Assembly (NCBI GenBank): GCA_033765235.1
Contig: JANRIG010000004.1
Span: forward strand, 1 to 64,000
Direction: 5' to 3'
DNA length: 64,000 nucleotides
Source: JANRIG01 sp033765235
Lineage (GTDB): Bacteria > Bacteroidota > Bacteroidia > Cytophagales > UBA9547
Position 1 is the stretch's first letter. Each line of letters opens with the position of its first letter. The notes beneath the pieces are model-generated. The model ran no database searches and was not told the origin of the DNA. It saw only the letters and a program-made list of their open reading frames with translations. This document shows, in pieces, positions 7,956 through 16,618 of the stretch. Made by a program: the position numbers and the translations under genes.

Positions 7956-10289
7956 ATGAGGCAGAAATTAACATTAATATTAGTAATAAGTATTTTACAA
8001 ACATCAAATGCTCAACCCTATTGGATAGGGAAAAACAACACAGCAGACATTTACCAATCAATATTATTTATCAAACCATTCAATATCAATAGCTTACCTG
8101 ACAAATACGTGATTAACATATCTGCCGATAATCATTTTAGGCTATATGTAAACGGGACTTATGTGACACATGGTCCTACTAAGGGCGATGCAGCAAACTG
8201 GTACTATCATGCTATTGATATAAAACCATACATAACTAATGGCAATAATTTAATAGGAGTAGAGGTAGTGAACAGAGGCAGATTTAGAGCACTCAGCGAG
8301 TTTAGCAACTTTTGTGGATTATACGTGAAAGGTACAACGAGCCTCTCACAATCACTTAATACAGACGGCACATGGAAAATGTATCAATGCTTTGCTACAT
8401 TTCCAAATATGGACAACCATATGTTTGTGGGAGCTAGAGAGGTATATTTTTCAGGAAATTACCCTCATGGTTGGCAAAACATTGATTATGACCATGCCAA
8501 ATGGAATAACGCACAGATATTGACAGATACAATACCACAAAAACTTACAAATTCGCCCATACCTTTGATGTATGAACAAGTAAAAAAAATCAAATCCATA
8601 AGATGGGAGGCATCAAAATATGAGCCAATCACACAGCAAAACTTAAATAATTGGCTGGCTGCAAAGTCACCTGTTACTATTGAGCCATGGTCTGAAACTA
8701 TCTTATTATTGGATGCAGGTGAGCTCACCAATGCATTCCCACTGCTCACCTTTTCAGGTGCCATATATAGCAATGTAAAACTTACTTACGCAGAAGCACT
8801 TTTTGAAAAACCGTATAATTATGACGAAAACAAAGGGCACCGTGATAGCGTGAGAAACAAATATATGAGAGGCACCAGAGATGAGATAATCCTAGATAAT
8901 AAGAGCATGATTACCTACAGCCCTGCATATTTTCGTACTTTTAGATACATACAGTTAAAAATTACAACGCTCTCAGAGCCCCTCACCATATATCCTATTA
9001 AATATCGCACTACCGGGTATCCATTGGTGGCAAACGGCACATTTATTTGCAATGATACAATGCTGAATAATATATGGAATACAGGTTGGCGTACTGCAAA
9101 ACTTTGTGCATTAGATACTTATGTAGATTGTCCGTATTATGAGCAGCTGCAATACATAGGTGATACCCGCATTCAAGCACTCATCACATTGTATATGTCC
9201 GGCGACGACAGGTTAATAAAAAAGGCTCTCACAGACTTTTATACATCTATGGGTGCTGATAGCCTTACCAAAAGTAGGTATCCGGACAGATGGGGGCAGC
9301 AAATCATACCACCATTCTCATTATTTTATATATCTATGCTTCATGACCTGCTCATGCATACTACAAACGATGATTTTATCAAATCTCACATTCCTGCCAT
9401 AAAAAAAATACTGCAATGGCACAAAAACAGATTAAATAACGAAGGAATATTAGGGCCAATACCATATTGGAATTTTATTGACTGGACAGCAGATTGGAAA
9501 TGGGTAGGATATGATGCCGGAAGTGGTATACCTGTAAGGGCTGAGAAAGAAGGCAGATGCGCTGTGCATACACTTCAATACCTGATGGCATTGCAAAAAG
9601 CTGCTTTTATCATGTCATATTACAATGATGCAAATGCTAAAATGTATCTAATAGAAGCACAAGATTTGCAAACAATTATTCATTCAAAATATTGGAGACC
9701 GGACTTAAATCTTTATGCAGACTTTCCTGACGGCAACTCGTCTTACAGCCAGCACTGCCAAGCCCTTGCTGTACTTACTGATGTGTGCCCCAAAAATCAA
9801 GCAAAAAAACTTGTTGTAAATATGTTTGAAACCAAAAGTCTAATACAAGCATCCTACTATTACAGATTTTATTTGCTGCAAGCTATGAAGCATGCAGGAA
9901 TGGGAAATGAATATCTTGGCAAACTTGAACCATGGAAAAAAATGCTAAACATAGGACTTACTACCTTTGCAGAGCGCGATGAGCCTTCGCGCAGCGACTG
10001 CCATGCTTGGAGTGCCAGTCCAAATTATGACTTTTTGGCTACTGTACTGGGAGTAGAGCCCAATGAAGTAGGCTTCAAATCCGTAAAAATATCGCCCAAC
10101 ATAGGCACCCTAAATCAAGTACAGGGTACAGTACCACACAAAAATGGGATAATTATGGTGAAATATATAAAACACGAGAAATCATTAGAAGCAAATATTA
10201 CACTTCCTGCAAATTTATATGGCATATTTTCATACAACGGCAAAACCATAAAGTTGGTACCCGGCGAGCAGAATATAAGTGTGAAATAA
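7956..10289 (+). CDS. Secreted alpha-L-rhamnosidase, GH78
   Basis: Hydrolyses terminal alpha-L-rhamnose from plant or microbial glycans and glycosides. The 777-residue protein has a signal peptide (first 19 residues, ending TSNAQ). Beta-sandwich domains, including a sugar-binding-like one (YVNGTYVTHGPTKGD), fill the first ~330 residues. The alpha/alpha barrel follows. Its catalytic motif DCPYYEQLQYIGD puts D391, E396 and D403 at the spacing of the essential acidic residues of GH78 enzymes. The C-terminal part carries SDCHAWSASP, the region that includes the general base. No SusC/SusD pair or other rhamnose genes are adjacent, so the regulation and the exact substrate are open. TAGATTTG at 7898-7905 may be its -7 box. 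Confidence 0.9.
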   Translation: MRQKLTLILVISILQTSNAQPYWIGKNNTADIYQSILFIKPFNINSLPDKYVINISADNHFRLYVNGTYVTHGPTKGDAANWYYHAIDIKPYITNGNNLIGVEVVNRGRFRALSEFSNFCGLYVKGTTSLSQSLNTDGTWKMYQCFATFPNMDNHMFVGAREVYFSGNYPHGWQNIDYDHAKWNNAQILTDTIPQKLTNSPIPLMYEQVKKIKSIRWEASKYEPITQQNLNNWLAAKSPVTIEPWSETILLLDAGELTNAFPLLTFSGAIYSNVKLTYAEALFEKPYNYDENKGHRDSVRNKYMRGTRDEIILDNKSMITYSPAYFRTFRYIQLKITTLSEPLTIYPIKYRTTGYPLVANGTFICNDTMLNNIWNTGWRTAKLCALDTYVDCPYYEQLQYIGDTRIQALITLYMSGDDRLIKKALTDFYTSMGADSLTKSRYPDRWGQQIIPPFSLFYISMLHDLLMHTTNDDFIKSHIPAIKKILQWHKNRLNNEGILGPIPYWNFIDWTADWKWVGYDAGSGIPVRAEKEGRCAVHTLQYLMALQKAAFIMSYYNDANAKMYLIEAQDLQTIIHSKYWRPDLNLYADFPDGNSSYSQHCQALAVLTDVCPKNQAKKLVVNMFETKSLIQASYYYRFYLLQAMKHAGMGNEYLGKLEPWKKMLNIGLTTFAERDEPSRSDCHAWSASPNYDFLATVLGVEPNEVGFKSVKISPNIGTLNQVQGTVPHKNGIIMVKYIKHEKSLEANITLPANLYGIFSYNGKTIKLVPGEQNISVK

Positions 10290-10694
10290 GGGTCTTATTA
10301 TGTGTAGTGAAAATTTAACATATTAAGATTTTTTTTTTGAAAAAAGCAATATAAATGACATTAGTGCTATTTATGATTAGAAGAAAAATTATTCCCGGTT
10401 TCTAAAATAAGGCATTAAAGCATTTTACGGACACAGTCAGCGAAGGATGTGCGAATGATTTACAAGCCGACTTTTTAAAAACAATGCCCTACGGCATGAG
10501 TAAATACGAAACCCTTTTGGTCGCTGTAATAAATTCAAAATTCTATCATTCAAAAAACCAACACTCTCACAATCTCACTTTCTATTATTTTATTCTTAAT
10601 ATTAGAATTTGCCCAAATATCTGAGCTATATTTGCTCGAATACAATATACTTACAGATAAATACGTTTTCTTGCTCATTAATACATAAAAAAAC
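10290..10694. other. Intergenic region with an unassigned open frame
   Basis: 405 bases. The first half is low-complexity (a T9 run at 10330-10338). An open frame at 10406-10624 (described separately) has clearly more even base composition than its surroundings. I see no tRNA or strong terminator. Confidence 0.5.
10406..10624 (+). pseudogene. Unrecognised open frame, possibly a gene remnant
   Basis: Seventy-two codons between stops, containing FTDTVSEGCANDLQADFL and then MPYGMSKYETLLVAVI before a lower-quality tail. The first 45 codons look protein-like (balanced composition, GC higher than the flanks), but there is no start codon before them; internal ATGs are at the MPYG and GMSK positions. 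I do not recognise the family. It may be a decayed gene end. Confidence 0.2.
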
Positions 10695-11942
10695 TTGCTC
10701 GAATACTGGAATGAAATATGGTTTACCATCAAAAAGCATAAGCTGCGTACTGCACTTACCTCATTTGGTGTGTTTTGGGGTATATTTATGCTCGTATTAC
10801 TACTTGGCGCAGGCAAAGGGCTTGAAAATGGTGTGGTAGGCATGTTTTCAGACATGGCTCAAAATACCACTTGGATATGGGCAGAGAAGACTACTATTGC
10901 ACATCGCGGTCTCAAGGCAGGCAGGTTTATACACTTTACCAACGATGACACCAAAATGATGCGCCAGCAATTTGAAGATATCAAATATTTGAGTGCAGAG
11001 AGACAACTTTGGGATAACTATATCACCATTTATAAGTCAAAAAACGGCAGCTTTCAGACATCAGGTATATCGCCCGATGGGCAAAAAATCACCCCAAAAA
11101 ATATAGTAGAAGGCAGATATGTGAATGAGCAAGACTTAGCCGAACATAGAAAAGTAGTAGTAATAGGTGATAGGGTACGTGAAATACTTTTTGGTACTGA
11201 ACCATGTGTGGGAAAGTTCATAAAAGTAAACGGTATTCATTTTAAAGTTATAGGTTATTTCAAACTCAAAAATGCCAACGGCAACTGGTCAAAGCAGGAG
11301 CTGGAACGTATATACATGCCACTCACCACATTGCAGCAAACCTTTAACAAACCCAACAGAGTAGGCACATATATGTTTAGCCCCAAAGATGGTGCAGACC
11401 CCCAAAAACTTGAAAATGATATAAAAACATTCCTTCGCAAACGCCACTTCATATCAGACCAAGATGTCACAGCCATTGGCAGCTGGAACTCAGGCGAAGA
11501 GATAAAAAAATTTACCACCTTGTTTGCAGGCATCAGGTTTTTTGTATGGGTAGTAGGCATAGGCACTATCATAGCAGGTATAGTAGGGGTGAGCAACATT
11601 ATGCTCATAGTAGTGAAAGAGCGTACCAAAGAAATAGGCATCAGAAAAGCACTGGGTGCTACTCCGAGCTCTATTGTGAGCATGGTCATAGTTGAGTCTG
11701 TCATTATTACCTCATTGTCAGGATATATAGGGCTGGTATCGGGCATAGCACTATTAGAGTTTGTGCGCGACACTATGCAAAAAATGAATATGGAAAATGA
11801 ATTTTTCAAAAACCCTGAGGTAGATATCAATATTGCCATCACTGCTATGATAGTGCTGGTGGTGACAGGTGCATTGGCCGGCCTTATCCCTGCCCAAAAA
11901 GCAGCTTCCATCAAACCTGTAGAAGCATTAAAAGACGAATAA
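10695..11942 (+). CDS. MacB/FtsX-type ABC transporter permease
   Basis: An inner-membrane subunit of 415 residues in the MacB family, whose members couple ATP hydrolysis to periplasmic conformational changes for efflux or lipoprotein traffic. A first transmembrane helix lies near residues 20-40. A large periplasmic MacB-core domain follows (about 45-275). Three C-terminal helices make up the FtsX domain, with the family hallmark KERTKEIGIRKALGA between the second and third. TTG at 10695 is the start: an in-frame TAA lies nine bases upstream and the next ATG falls inside the first helix. The adaptor gene starts six bases after the stop, so they are co-transcribed. No ATPase gene is adjacent. 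Confidence 0.9.
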   Translation: MLEYWNEIWFTIKKHKLRTALTSFGVFWGIFMLVLLLGAGKGLENGVVGMFSDMAQNTTWIWAEKTTIAHRGLKAGRFIHFTNDDTKMMRQQFEDIKYLSAERQLWDNYITIYKSKNGSFQTSGISPDGQKITPKNIVEGRYVNEQDLAEHRKVVVIGDRVREILFGTEPCVGKFIKVNGIHFKVIGYFKLKNANGNWSKQELERIYMPLTTLQQTFNKPNRVGTYMFSPKDGADPQKLENDIKTFLRKRHFISDQDVTAIGSWNSGEEIKKFTTLFAGIRFFVWVVGIGTIIAGIVGVSNIMLIVVKERTKEIGIRKALGATPSSIVSMVIVESVIITSLSGYIGLVSGIALLEFVRDTMQKMNMENEFFKNPEVDINIAITAMIVLVVTGALAGLIPAQKAASIKPVEALKDE

Positions 11943-11947
11943 ATATT

Positions 11948-13033
11948 ATGTTAAAAAAAATAATAAATTACACTTTAGTATTAGCCTTTTTGGCAGGATT
12001 TGGATATACCTTTTATTTTTTATATTCAAAATCTCAAAAAAAACCTGTGTTGTACGACACCAAAAAGCCAGAGAAAAGCACTATACTCAAAGTCACAGTG
12101 GCTTCGGGCACTATAGTACCTAAGCAAGAAGTACTTATCAAACCCCAGGTGTCGGGCATAGTAGAGGCCCTTTATGTAGAGCCCGGGCAAAATATAAAGG
12201 AAGGGCAACTAATAGCCAAGATAAAATTGGTGCCCAATATGCTCAATATCAACCAAGCTGAGTCTAATATAGAAAATGCCAGAATACAACTTGAGCAAGC
12301 TGAGCGAGAGCTCAACCGCAGCCGCAAGCTATACGACGACAAAGTAATCACTGAGCAAGAGTATAACCGTACACTACTCGACTTCAACATCAAAAAAGAA
12401 GCACTCAATGTAGCAGAGTCAAACCTATCGCTCATGAAAGAAGGCACCGCCAAATCTCGCAACCATGTATCTAACTTGGTGTACTCTACCATACAAGGCA
12501 GGGTGCTTGATGTACCCGTGAAAGTAGGCTCCTCCGTGATAGAGCGCAACAATTTTAACGAGGGTACCACCATCACCAGTGTAGCAAATATGGACAACCT
12601 TATATTTGAAGGCAAAATAGATGAGTCCGAGGCCGGCAAACTCACCGAAGGTTTGCCCATAGACCTTTCCATAGGTGCATTGCCCGACCTCAAATTTAAG
12701 GCACAATTGTACTACATTTCGCCCAAAGGTGTGACAGAAGAAGGTGCCATAAAATTTACCATCAAAGCCAAAATATTAGAAGGTGACCTGCAAAAAATAC
12801 GCGCAGGGTATAGTGCCAGTGCCTCCATAGTGCTGGAGCGGCGCGACAGTGTGCAAGCCATAGAAGAAAAACTTTTGCAATTTGCAAAGGACTCTACCTT
12901 TGTGGAGATAGACAGTGCAGGAATATTTGTAAAAAGATTGGTAAAAACAGGCTTGTCAGACGGACTCAAAGTAGAAATACTCTCAGGAATAAACTCAAAT
13001 GACAAAATAAAAGTGCCCATGGCACCAAAATAG
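11948..13033 (+). CDS. HlyD/MacA-type periplasmic adaptor subunit
   Basis: A membrane-fusion protein of 361 residues that would link the MacB-type permease to an outer-membrane channel. An N-terminal membrane anchor (residues 7-27) is followed by a lipoyl-like half (VASGTIVPKQEVLIKPQVSG), an alpha-helical coiled-coil hairpin (about 95-165), the second lipoyl half and beta-barrel domains. Only six bases separate it from the permease gene. No TolC-like gene follows, so the outer-membrane partner and the ATPase must be encoded elsewhere. The transported substrate is unknown. Confidence 0.9.
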   Translation: MLKKIINYTLVLAFLAGFGYTFYFLYSKSQKKPVLYDTKKPEKSTILKVTVASGTIVPKQEVLIKPQVSGIVEALYVEPGQNIKEGQLIAKIKLVPNMLNINQAESNIENARIQLEQAERELNRSRKLYDDKVITEQEYNRTLLDFNIKKEALNVAESNLSLMKEGTAKSRNHVSNLVYSTIQGRVLDVPVKVGSSVIERNNFNEGTTITSVANMDNLIFEGKIDESEAGKLTEGLPIDLSIGALPDLKFKAQLYYISPKGVTEEGAIKFTIKAKILEGDLQKIRAGYSASASIVLERRDSVQAIEEKLLQFAKDSTFVEIDSAGIFVKRLVKTGLSDGLKVEILSGINSNDKIKVPMAPK

Positions 13034-13298
13034 GCGAAAAGTTATGCAAGATTTGTTGCTTGAACCATAGAAATCGCAAAGACCAGGGCAGAGTAAGGAC
13101 AGCAAGGAAATTTTACAATTTATATTTAAGATTGAAGATATAATTCCCTCACTCACTCACTCATTAACCCACACTTCTCGATTATTCACCCATTCAAAAT
13201 TGATATTCTCAGCACATTTATGCCTATTCTATAAATAATTTTACATACTGACACCTCTACATAAGGCATAATTCATACATTTACACCTTTATTATTTT

Positions 13299-15263
13299 AT
13301 GCGCCTTATTATTATTCTACTCATATCACTCAGCCATGCCATGGCAAACGTAGTGCTACCTGTCATTTACTCAAACAACATGGTACTGCAGCGCGACAAA
13401 GCAAATACCCTTTGGGGATGGGCAAGCCCCAATGAAGACATTACAGTGTATGCATTTGACAATAAATATACAACCAAAGCCGACCCCAAAGGCAACTGGC
13501 AAGTGACACTTCCCTCAAAGCCTTACTCAAGTACCACATTCAGCATAAAAATCACAGGGCAAAATACGGTAGAAATCACAGGTATAGTATTGGGCGATGT
13601 GTGGCTATGTGGCGGTCAATCTAATATGGAATGGAAATTTTTGTATCTCGACAACCGCTACGACTCCATCATCAACACACCCTATGCAGGACTTATCAGA
13701 TACATAGATGTAGAAAATATAGCCTCTGATACCATATTGAGAGATATTACATCCAAAGGTTGGATAATAGCAACTCCCCAATCTATACCCGATATGTCGG
13801 CAGTCGCATATTTTTTTGGTAAATATGTAAATATCCAAACCAATATACCTATAGGCCTCATTTCGAGCAACTGGGGGGGCACGGCAGCAGAGCTTTGGAT
13901 GAGTGCCGAAGCACTCAAATCATTCCCTGACATCTCTCGTGAGTACCTCATAAGAAATGAGAAAAATAATAAATCTGTCCAAAAAATGAAAAAAAGACAA
14001 TCAGAACTTATATATAAATGGACAAAACAGGCAGACTCTGCAGATGCAGGCTTGAGATACGGTGCAGAATGGTATTTGCCGGCAACTAACACCGACAGTT
14101 GGCAAACAATCACTATACCGGGGATATGGGAGCAACAAGGCTATCAAAACTTTGACGGGATAGCATGGCTCAACAAAACTTTTATACTTACAGATACCAA
14201 CATTGCTAAGCCAAATTTTTATGCAACCTCTATAGATGACAATGATATAGTATGGCTCAATGGTATGAAAATAGGTAGCAGCACAGGCTACAGTATACAA
14301 AGAAATTACGCCATTCCTAAAGAATTACTCAAAAAGCAAAATGTATTGACCATAAAAATCACCGACCATACAGGCAATGGTGGCATACCGAGCAAGATAT
14401 TGCTGCGAAGCGATACCTCTACCCTACTTTCTCTACATGGCGAATATAAAATAATCAAAGGCTTTGATATCACCACTTTGCCGGACTATTACCCCCCCAA
14501 CTGGAGCAATATGAACCCACTTATGCCATCGCAACTATATAATGCCATGATAGCTCCCATCCAAAAATTTTCTATCAAAGGCACTATTTGGTACCAAGGC
14601 GAAGGTAATGCAGACAGAGCATACCAATATCGCACACTATTTCCCGCACTTATACAAGACTGGCGCAAGGCATGGCAACTACCTAATATGCCATTCATAT
14701 ATGTGCAACTTGCAAATTTCTTAGCTCCTGATACAACTCCCAAAGACGACCCATGGCCCGAACTGCGTGAAGCACAATCTATGACGCTAACTGTGCCCAA
14801 CACTGCCATGGCAGTAGCCATAGACATAGGCGATGCCCGTGACATTCACCCAAAAAATAAAAAAGATGTGGGCGAACGCTTAGCTAAATGTGCTATGAAA
14901 ATAGCCTACGGTTATGCCTCTACGGTGTACTCCGGACCTACTTATAAATCTATGAAAGTGGAAGGCAACAAAATAAGAATATACTTTGCCAATACTGGCA
15001 GCGGACTTATAGCCAAAGGTGGAGTGCTCAAAGAATTTGCCATAGCAGGTGCCGACAAAAAATACTACTATGCAAATGCCAAAATAGAAGGCAATAGTGT
15101 GGTTGTACAAAGCCCTAAAGTGCTCTTGCCTATTTCGGTGCGTTATGCTTGGGCTAATAATCCTGCAAATGCCAATCTGTATAATAAAGAAGGATTGCCC
15201 GCATCACCATTCCGCACAGATACCTACCCGGGAGTCACTATTAATAATATTGCGGTGGAGTAG
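13299..15263 (+). CDS. Secreted sialate O-acetylesterase-like protein (SASA family)
   Basis: A 654-residue SGNH-fold esterase expected to remove O-acetyl groups from sialic acids or from acetylated plant polysaccharides. A signal peptide ends near residue 17. The nucleophile is S108 in GGQSNMEW, and the catalytic Asp-His pair is D515 and H517 in ARDIHPKNK. A beta-sandwich of the glycosidase sugar-binding type (about residues 265-380, containing WLNKTF and VWLNGMKIG) is inserted between the nucleophile part and the rest, as in other long members. Single gene. TACATTTA at 13276-13283 may be its -7 box. It lies 3 kb from the GH78 enzyme, which would suit debranching of acetylated, rhamnose-rich glycans; that is inference. 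Confidence 0.88.
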   Translation: MRLIIILLISLSHAMANVVLPVIYSNNMVLQRDKANTLWGWASPNEDITVYAFDNKYTTKADPKGNWQVTLPSKPYSSTTFSIKITGQNTVEITGIVLGDVWLCGGQSNMEWKFLYLDNRYDSIINTPYAGLIRYIDVENIASDTILRDITSKGWIIATPQSIPDMSAVAYFFGKYVNIQTNIPIGLISSNWGGTAAELWMSAEALKSFPDISREYLIRNEKNNKSVQKMKKRQSELIYKWTKQADSADAGLRYGAEWYLPATNTDSWQTITIPGIWEQQGYQNFDGIAWLNKTFILTDTNIAKPNFYATSIDDNDIVWLNGMKIGSSTGYSIQRNYAIPKELLKKQNVLTIKITDHTGNGGIPSKILLRSDTSTLLSLHGEYKIIKGFDITTLPDYYPPNWSNMNPLMPSQLYNAMIAPIQKFSIKGTIWYQGEGNADRAYQYRTLFPALIQDWRKAWQLPNMPFIYVQLANFLAPDTTPKDDPWPELREAQSMTLTVPNTAMAVAIDIGDARDIHPKNKKDVGERLAKCAMKIAYGYASTVYSGPTYKSMKVEGNKIRIYFANTGSGLIAKGGVLKEFAIAGADKKYYYANAKIEGNSVVVQSPKVLLPISVRYAWANNPANANLYNKEGLPASPFRTDTYPGVTINNIAVE

Positions 15264-15347
15264 ATTTATTATATACTGTAAAATAGAAAATATGTCCTAC
15301 TCTTACAGTGTATTTAGATATTTATTGAATTGCCCATAGTTTTTACC

Positions 15348-16388
15348 TTAGAAAACAAGTGGTGTTATGGTAGGAAACATATCTGAAACATTCTCTTCGC
15401 ATGGCTGCTCATATTCTTTCATATACTTTATCTCATTCAACAAATCTAATATAACCGTTGGCTCATCCTCTTGTACCAATTGTATCCTATACTCTTTAAA
15501 ATTTGGTATTCCTCTGAAATAATTGGAGTAATGTCTGCGCATTTCGTACACCCCTATTTTATCACCCTTCCATTCCAGAGATTTTGTAAAATGTGCTATG
15601 CACACATTCACCCGTTGCTCAAAGGTAGGTGGTGAGAGTTTTTTGCCTGTATTTATATAATGCTTTACTTCTTCAAATATCCACGGGTAGCCTATTGCAG
15701 CCCTACCTATCATCATACCATCTACCCCATATTTATTTTTATATTCCAATGCTGTTTCGGGGCTATCCACGTCTCCATTGCCAAACAGAGGTATTTGAAG
15801 CAGGTTTTTATTTTTTATTTCAGCCAAATATGTCCAGTCTGCCTTGCCTTTGTACATTTGGGCACGTGTGCGAGCATGTATGGTAATAGCCTGTACACCT
15901 ATATCTTGCAGCCTTTGCACACATTCAAATACATTTATGGTACTCTCATCCCAGCCCAATCTTGTTTTTACTGTCACCGGGCGGTCACATATTTTCACTA
16001 TTTCAGACGTTATTTGCTGCATCTTGGGCAAGTCTTTGAGCATACCTGCTCCGGCACCTTTACATGCCACATTTTTCACCGGGCAGCCAAAGTTGATATC
16101 TACAAGGTCAGGATCTGCATCATTGGCTATTTTGGCAGCTTCACGCATCACATCAGGTTTATCACCAAATATTTGTATACCTATCGGTCTTTCCTCGTCG
16201 TATATATCAAGCTTCTGCATGCTCTTCGCTGCATTTCTTATCAACCCCTCAGAACTGATAAACTCCGTATACATCAAGTCTGCACCATGAGTTTTGCACA
16301 CCATCCTGAATGGCGGATCACTCACATCTTCCATAGGTGCCAACAGCAACGGAAAATCACCAAGATTCAGCTTCCCAATTTTTACCAT
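15348..16388 (-). CDS. dusB: tRNA-dihydrouridine synthase B
   Basis: An FMN enzyme that reduces uridines in tRNA to dihydrouridine. The 346-residue protein has the DusB signature: LLLAPMEDVSDPPFR near the N-terminus, NFGCPVKNVACKGAGAGML with catalytic C109, then KTRLGWD and GNGDVDSPE, and GVDGMMIGRAA for phosphate binding. The length is normal. It is convergent with the esterase gene (84-base gap) and divergent from the giant gene at 16619. TACTTTTG on the minus strand (16397-16404), nine bases before the ATG, may be its -7 box. Confidence 0.95.
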   Translation of the reverse strand: MVKIGKLNLGDFPLLLAPMEDVSDPPFRMVCKTHGADLMYTEFISSEGLIRNAAKSMQKLDIYDEERPIGIQIFGDKPDVMREAAKIANDADPDLVDINFGCPVKNVACKGAGAGMLKDLPKMQQITSEIVKICDRPVTVKTRLGWDESTINVFECVQRLQDIGVQAITIHARTRAQMYKGKADWTYLAEIKNKNLLQIPLFGNGDVDSPETALEYKNKYGVDGMMIGRAAIGYPWIFEEVKHYINTGKKLSPPTFEQRVNVCIAHFTKSLEWKGDKIGVYEMRRHYSNYFRGIPNFKEYRIQLVQEDEPTVILDLLNEIKYMKEYEQPCEENVSDMFPTITPLVF

Positions 16389-16559
16389 AATATGTACAAA
16401 AGTAACTAAAATATATCACATTTTTATATTGTCGTTACGGTTTTTTTACAATGTTTATACTTTAATAAAAAAACATTTATAACGGATTAGTAACAATCAA
16501 GTTGTATTTATTATAAAAAATAATACAAAAAATATTAGCTTAATACAACTTATTTTTAT

Positions 16560-16567
16560 TACATTTG
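16560..16567 (+). promoter_or_regulatory. Candidate -7 box of the giant GH30/BIG2 gene
   Basis: TACATTTG at 16560-16567 matches TAnnTTTG and would give a leader of about 45 bases. I see no TTG at the right distance upstream, so the call is tentative. Confidence 0.35.
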
Positions 16568-16618
16568 TCAATTATATTAGAAATATTATCACTATACTAA
16601 GATTTTCCACTCGCTCTT

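Noticed and set aside
11255..11914. 219-codon minus-strand frame over the ABC permease
   Set aside because: Antisense shadow of a clear MacB/FtsX domain; Met/Thr/Ser-rich with no recognisable motif.
13140..13165. CTCA/ACTC microsatellite-like run upstream of the esterase
   Set aside because: Only three to four units; too short to propose phase variation.
7956..15263. GH78 plus sialate esterase as a polysaccharide utilisation locus
   Set aside because: No SusC/SusD pair, no sensor or sigma/anti-sigma genes, and an unrelated transporter lies between them.
15660..16409. 249-codon plus-strand frame over dusB
   Set aside because: It is antisense to dusB, whose motifs and length are fully intact; cysteine/tyrosine/histidine-rich composition is typical of a shadow frame.
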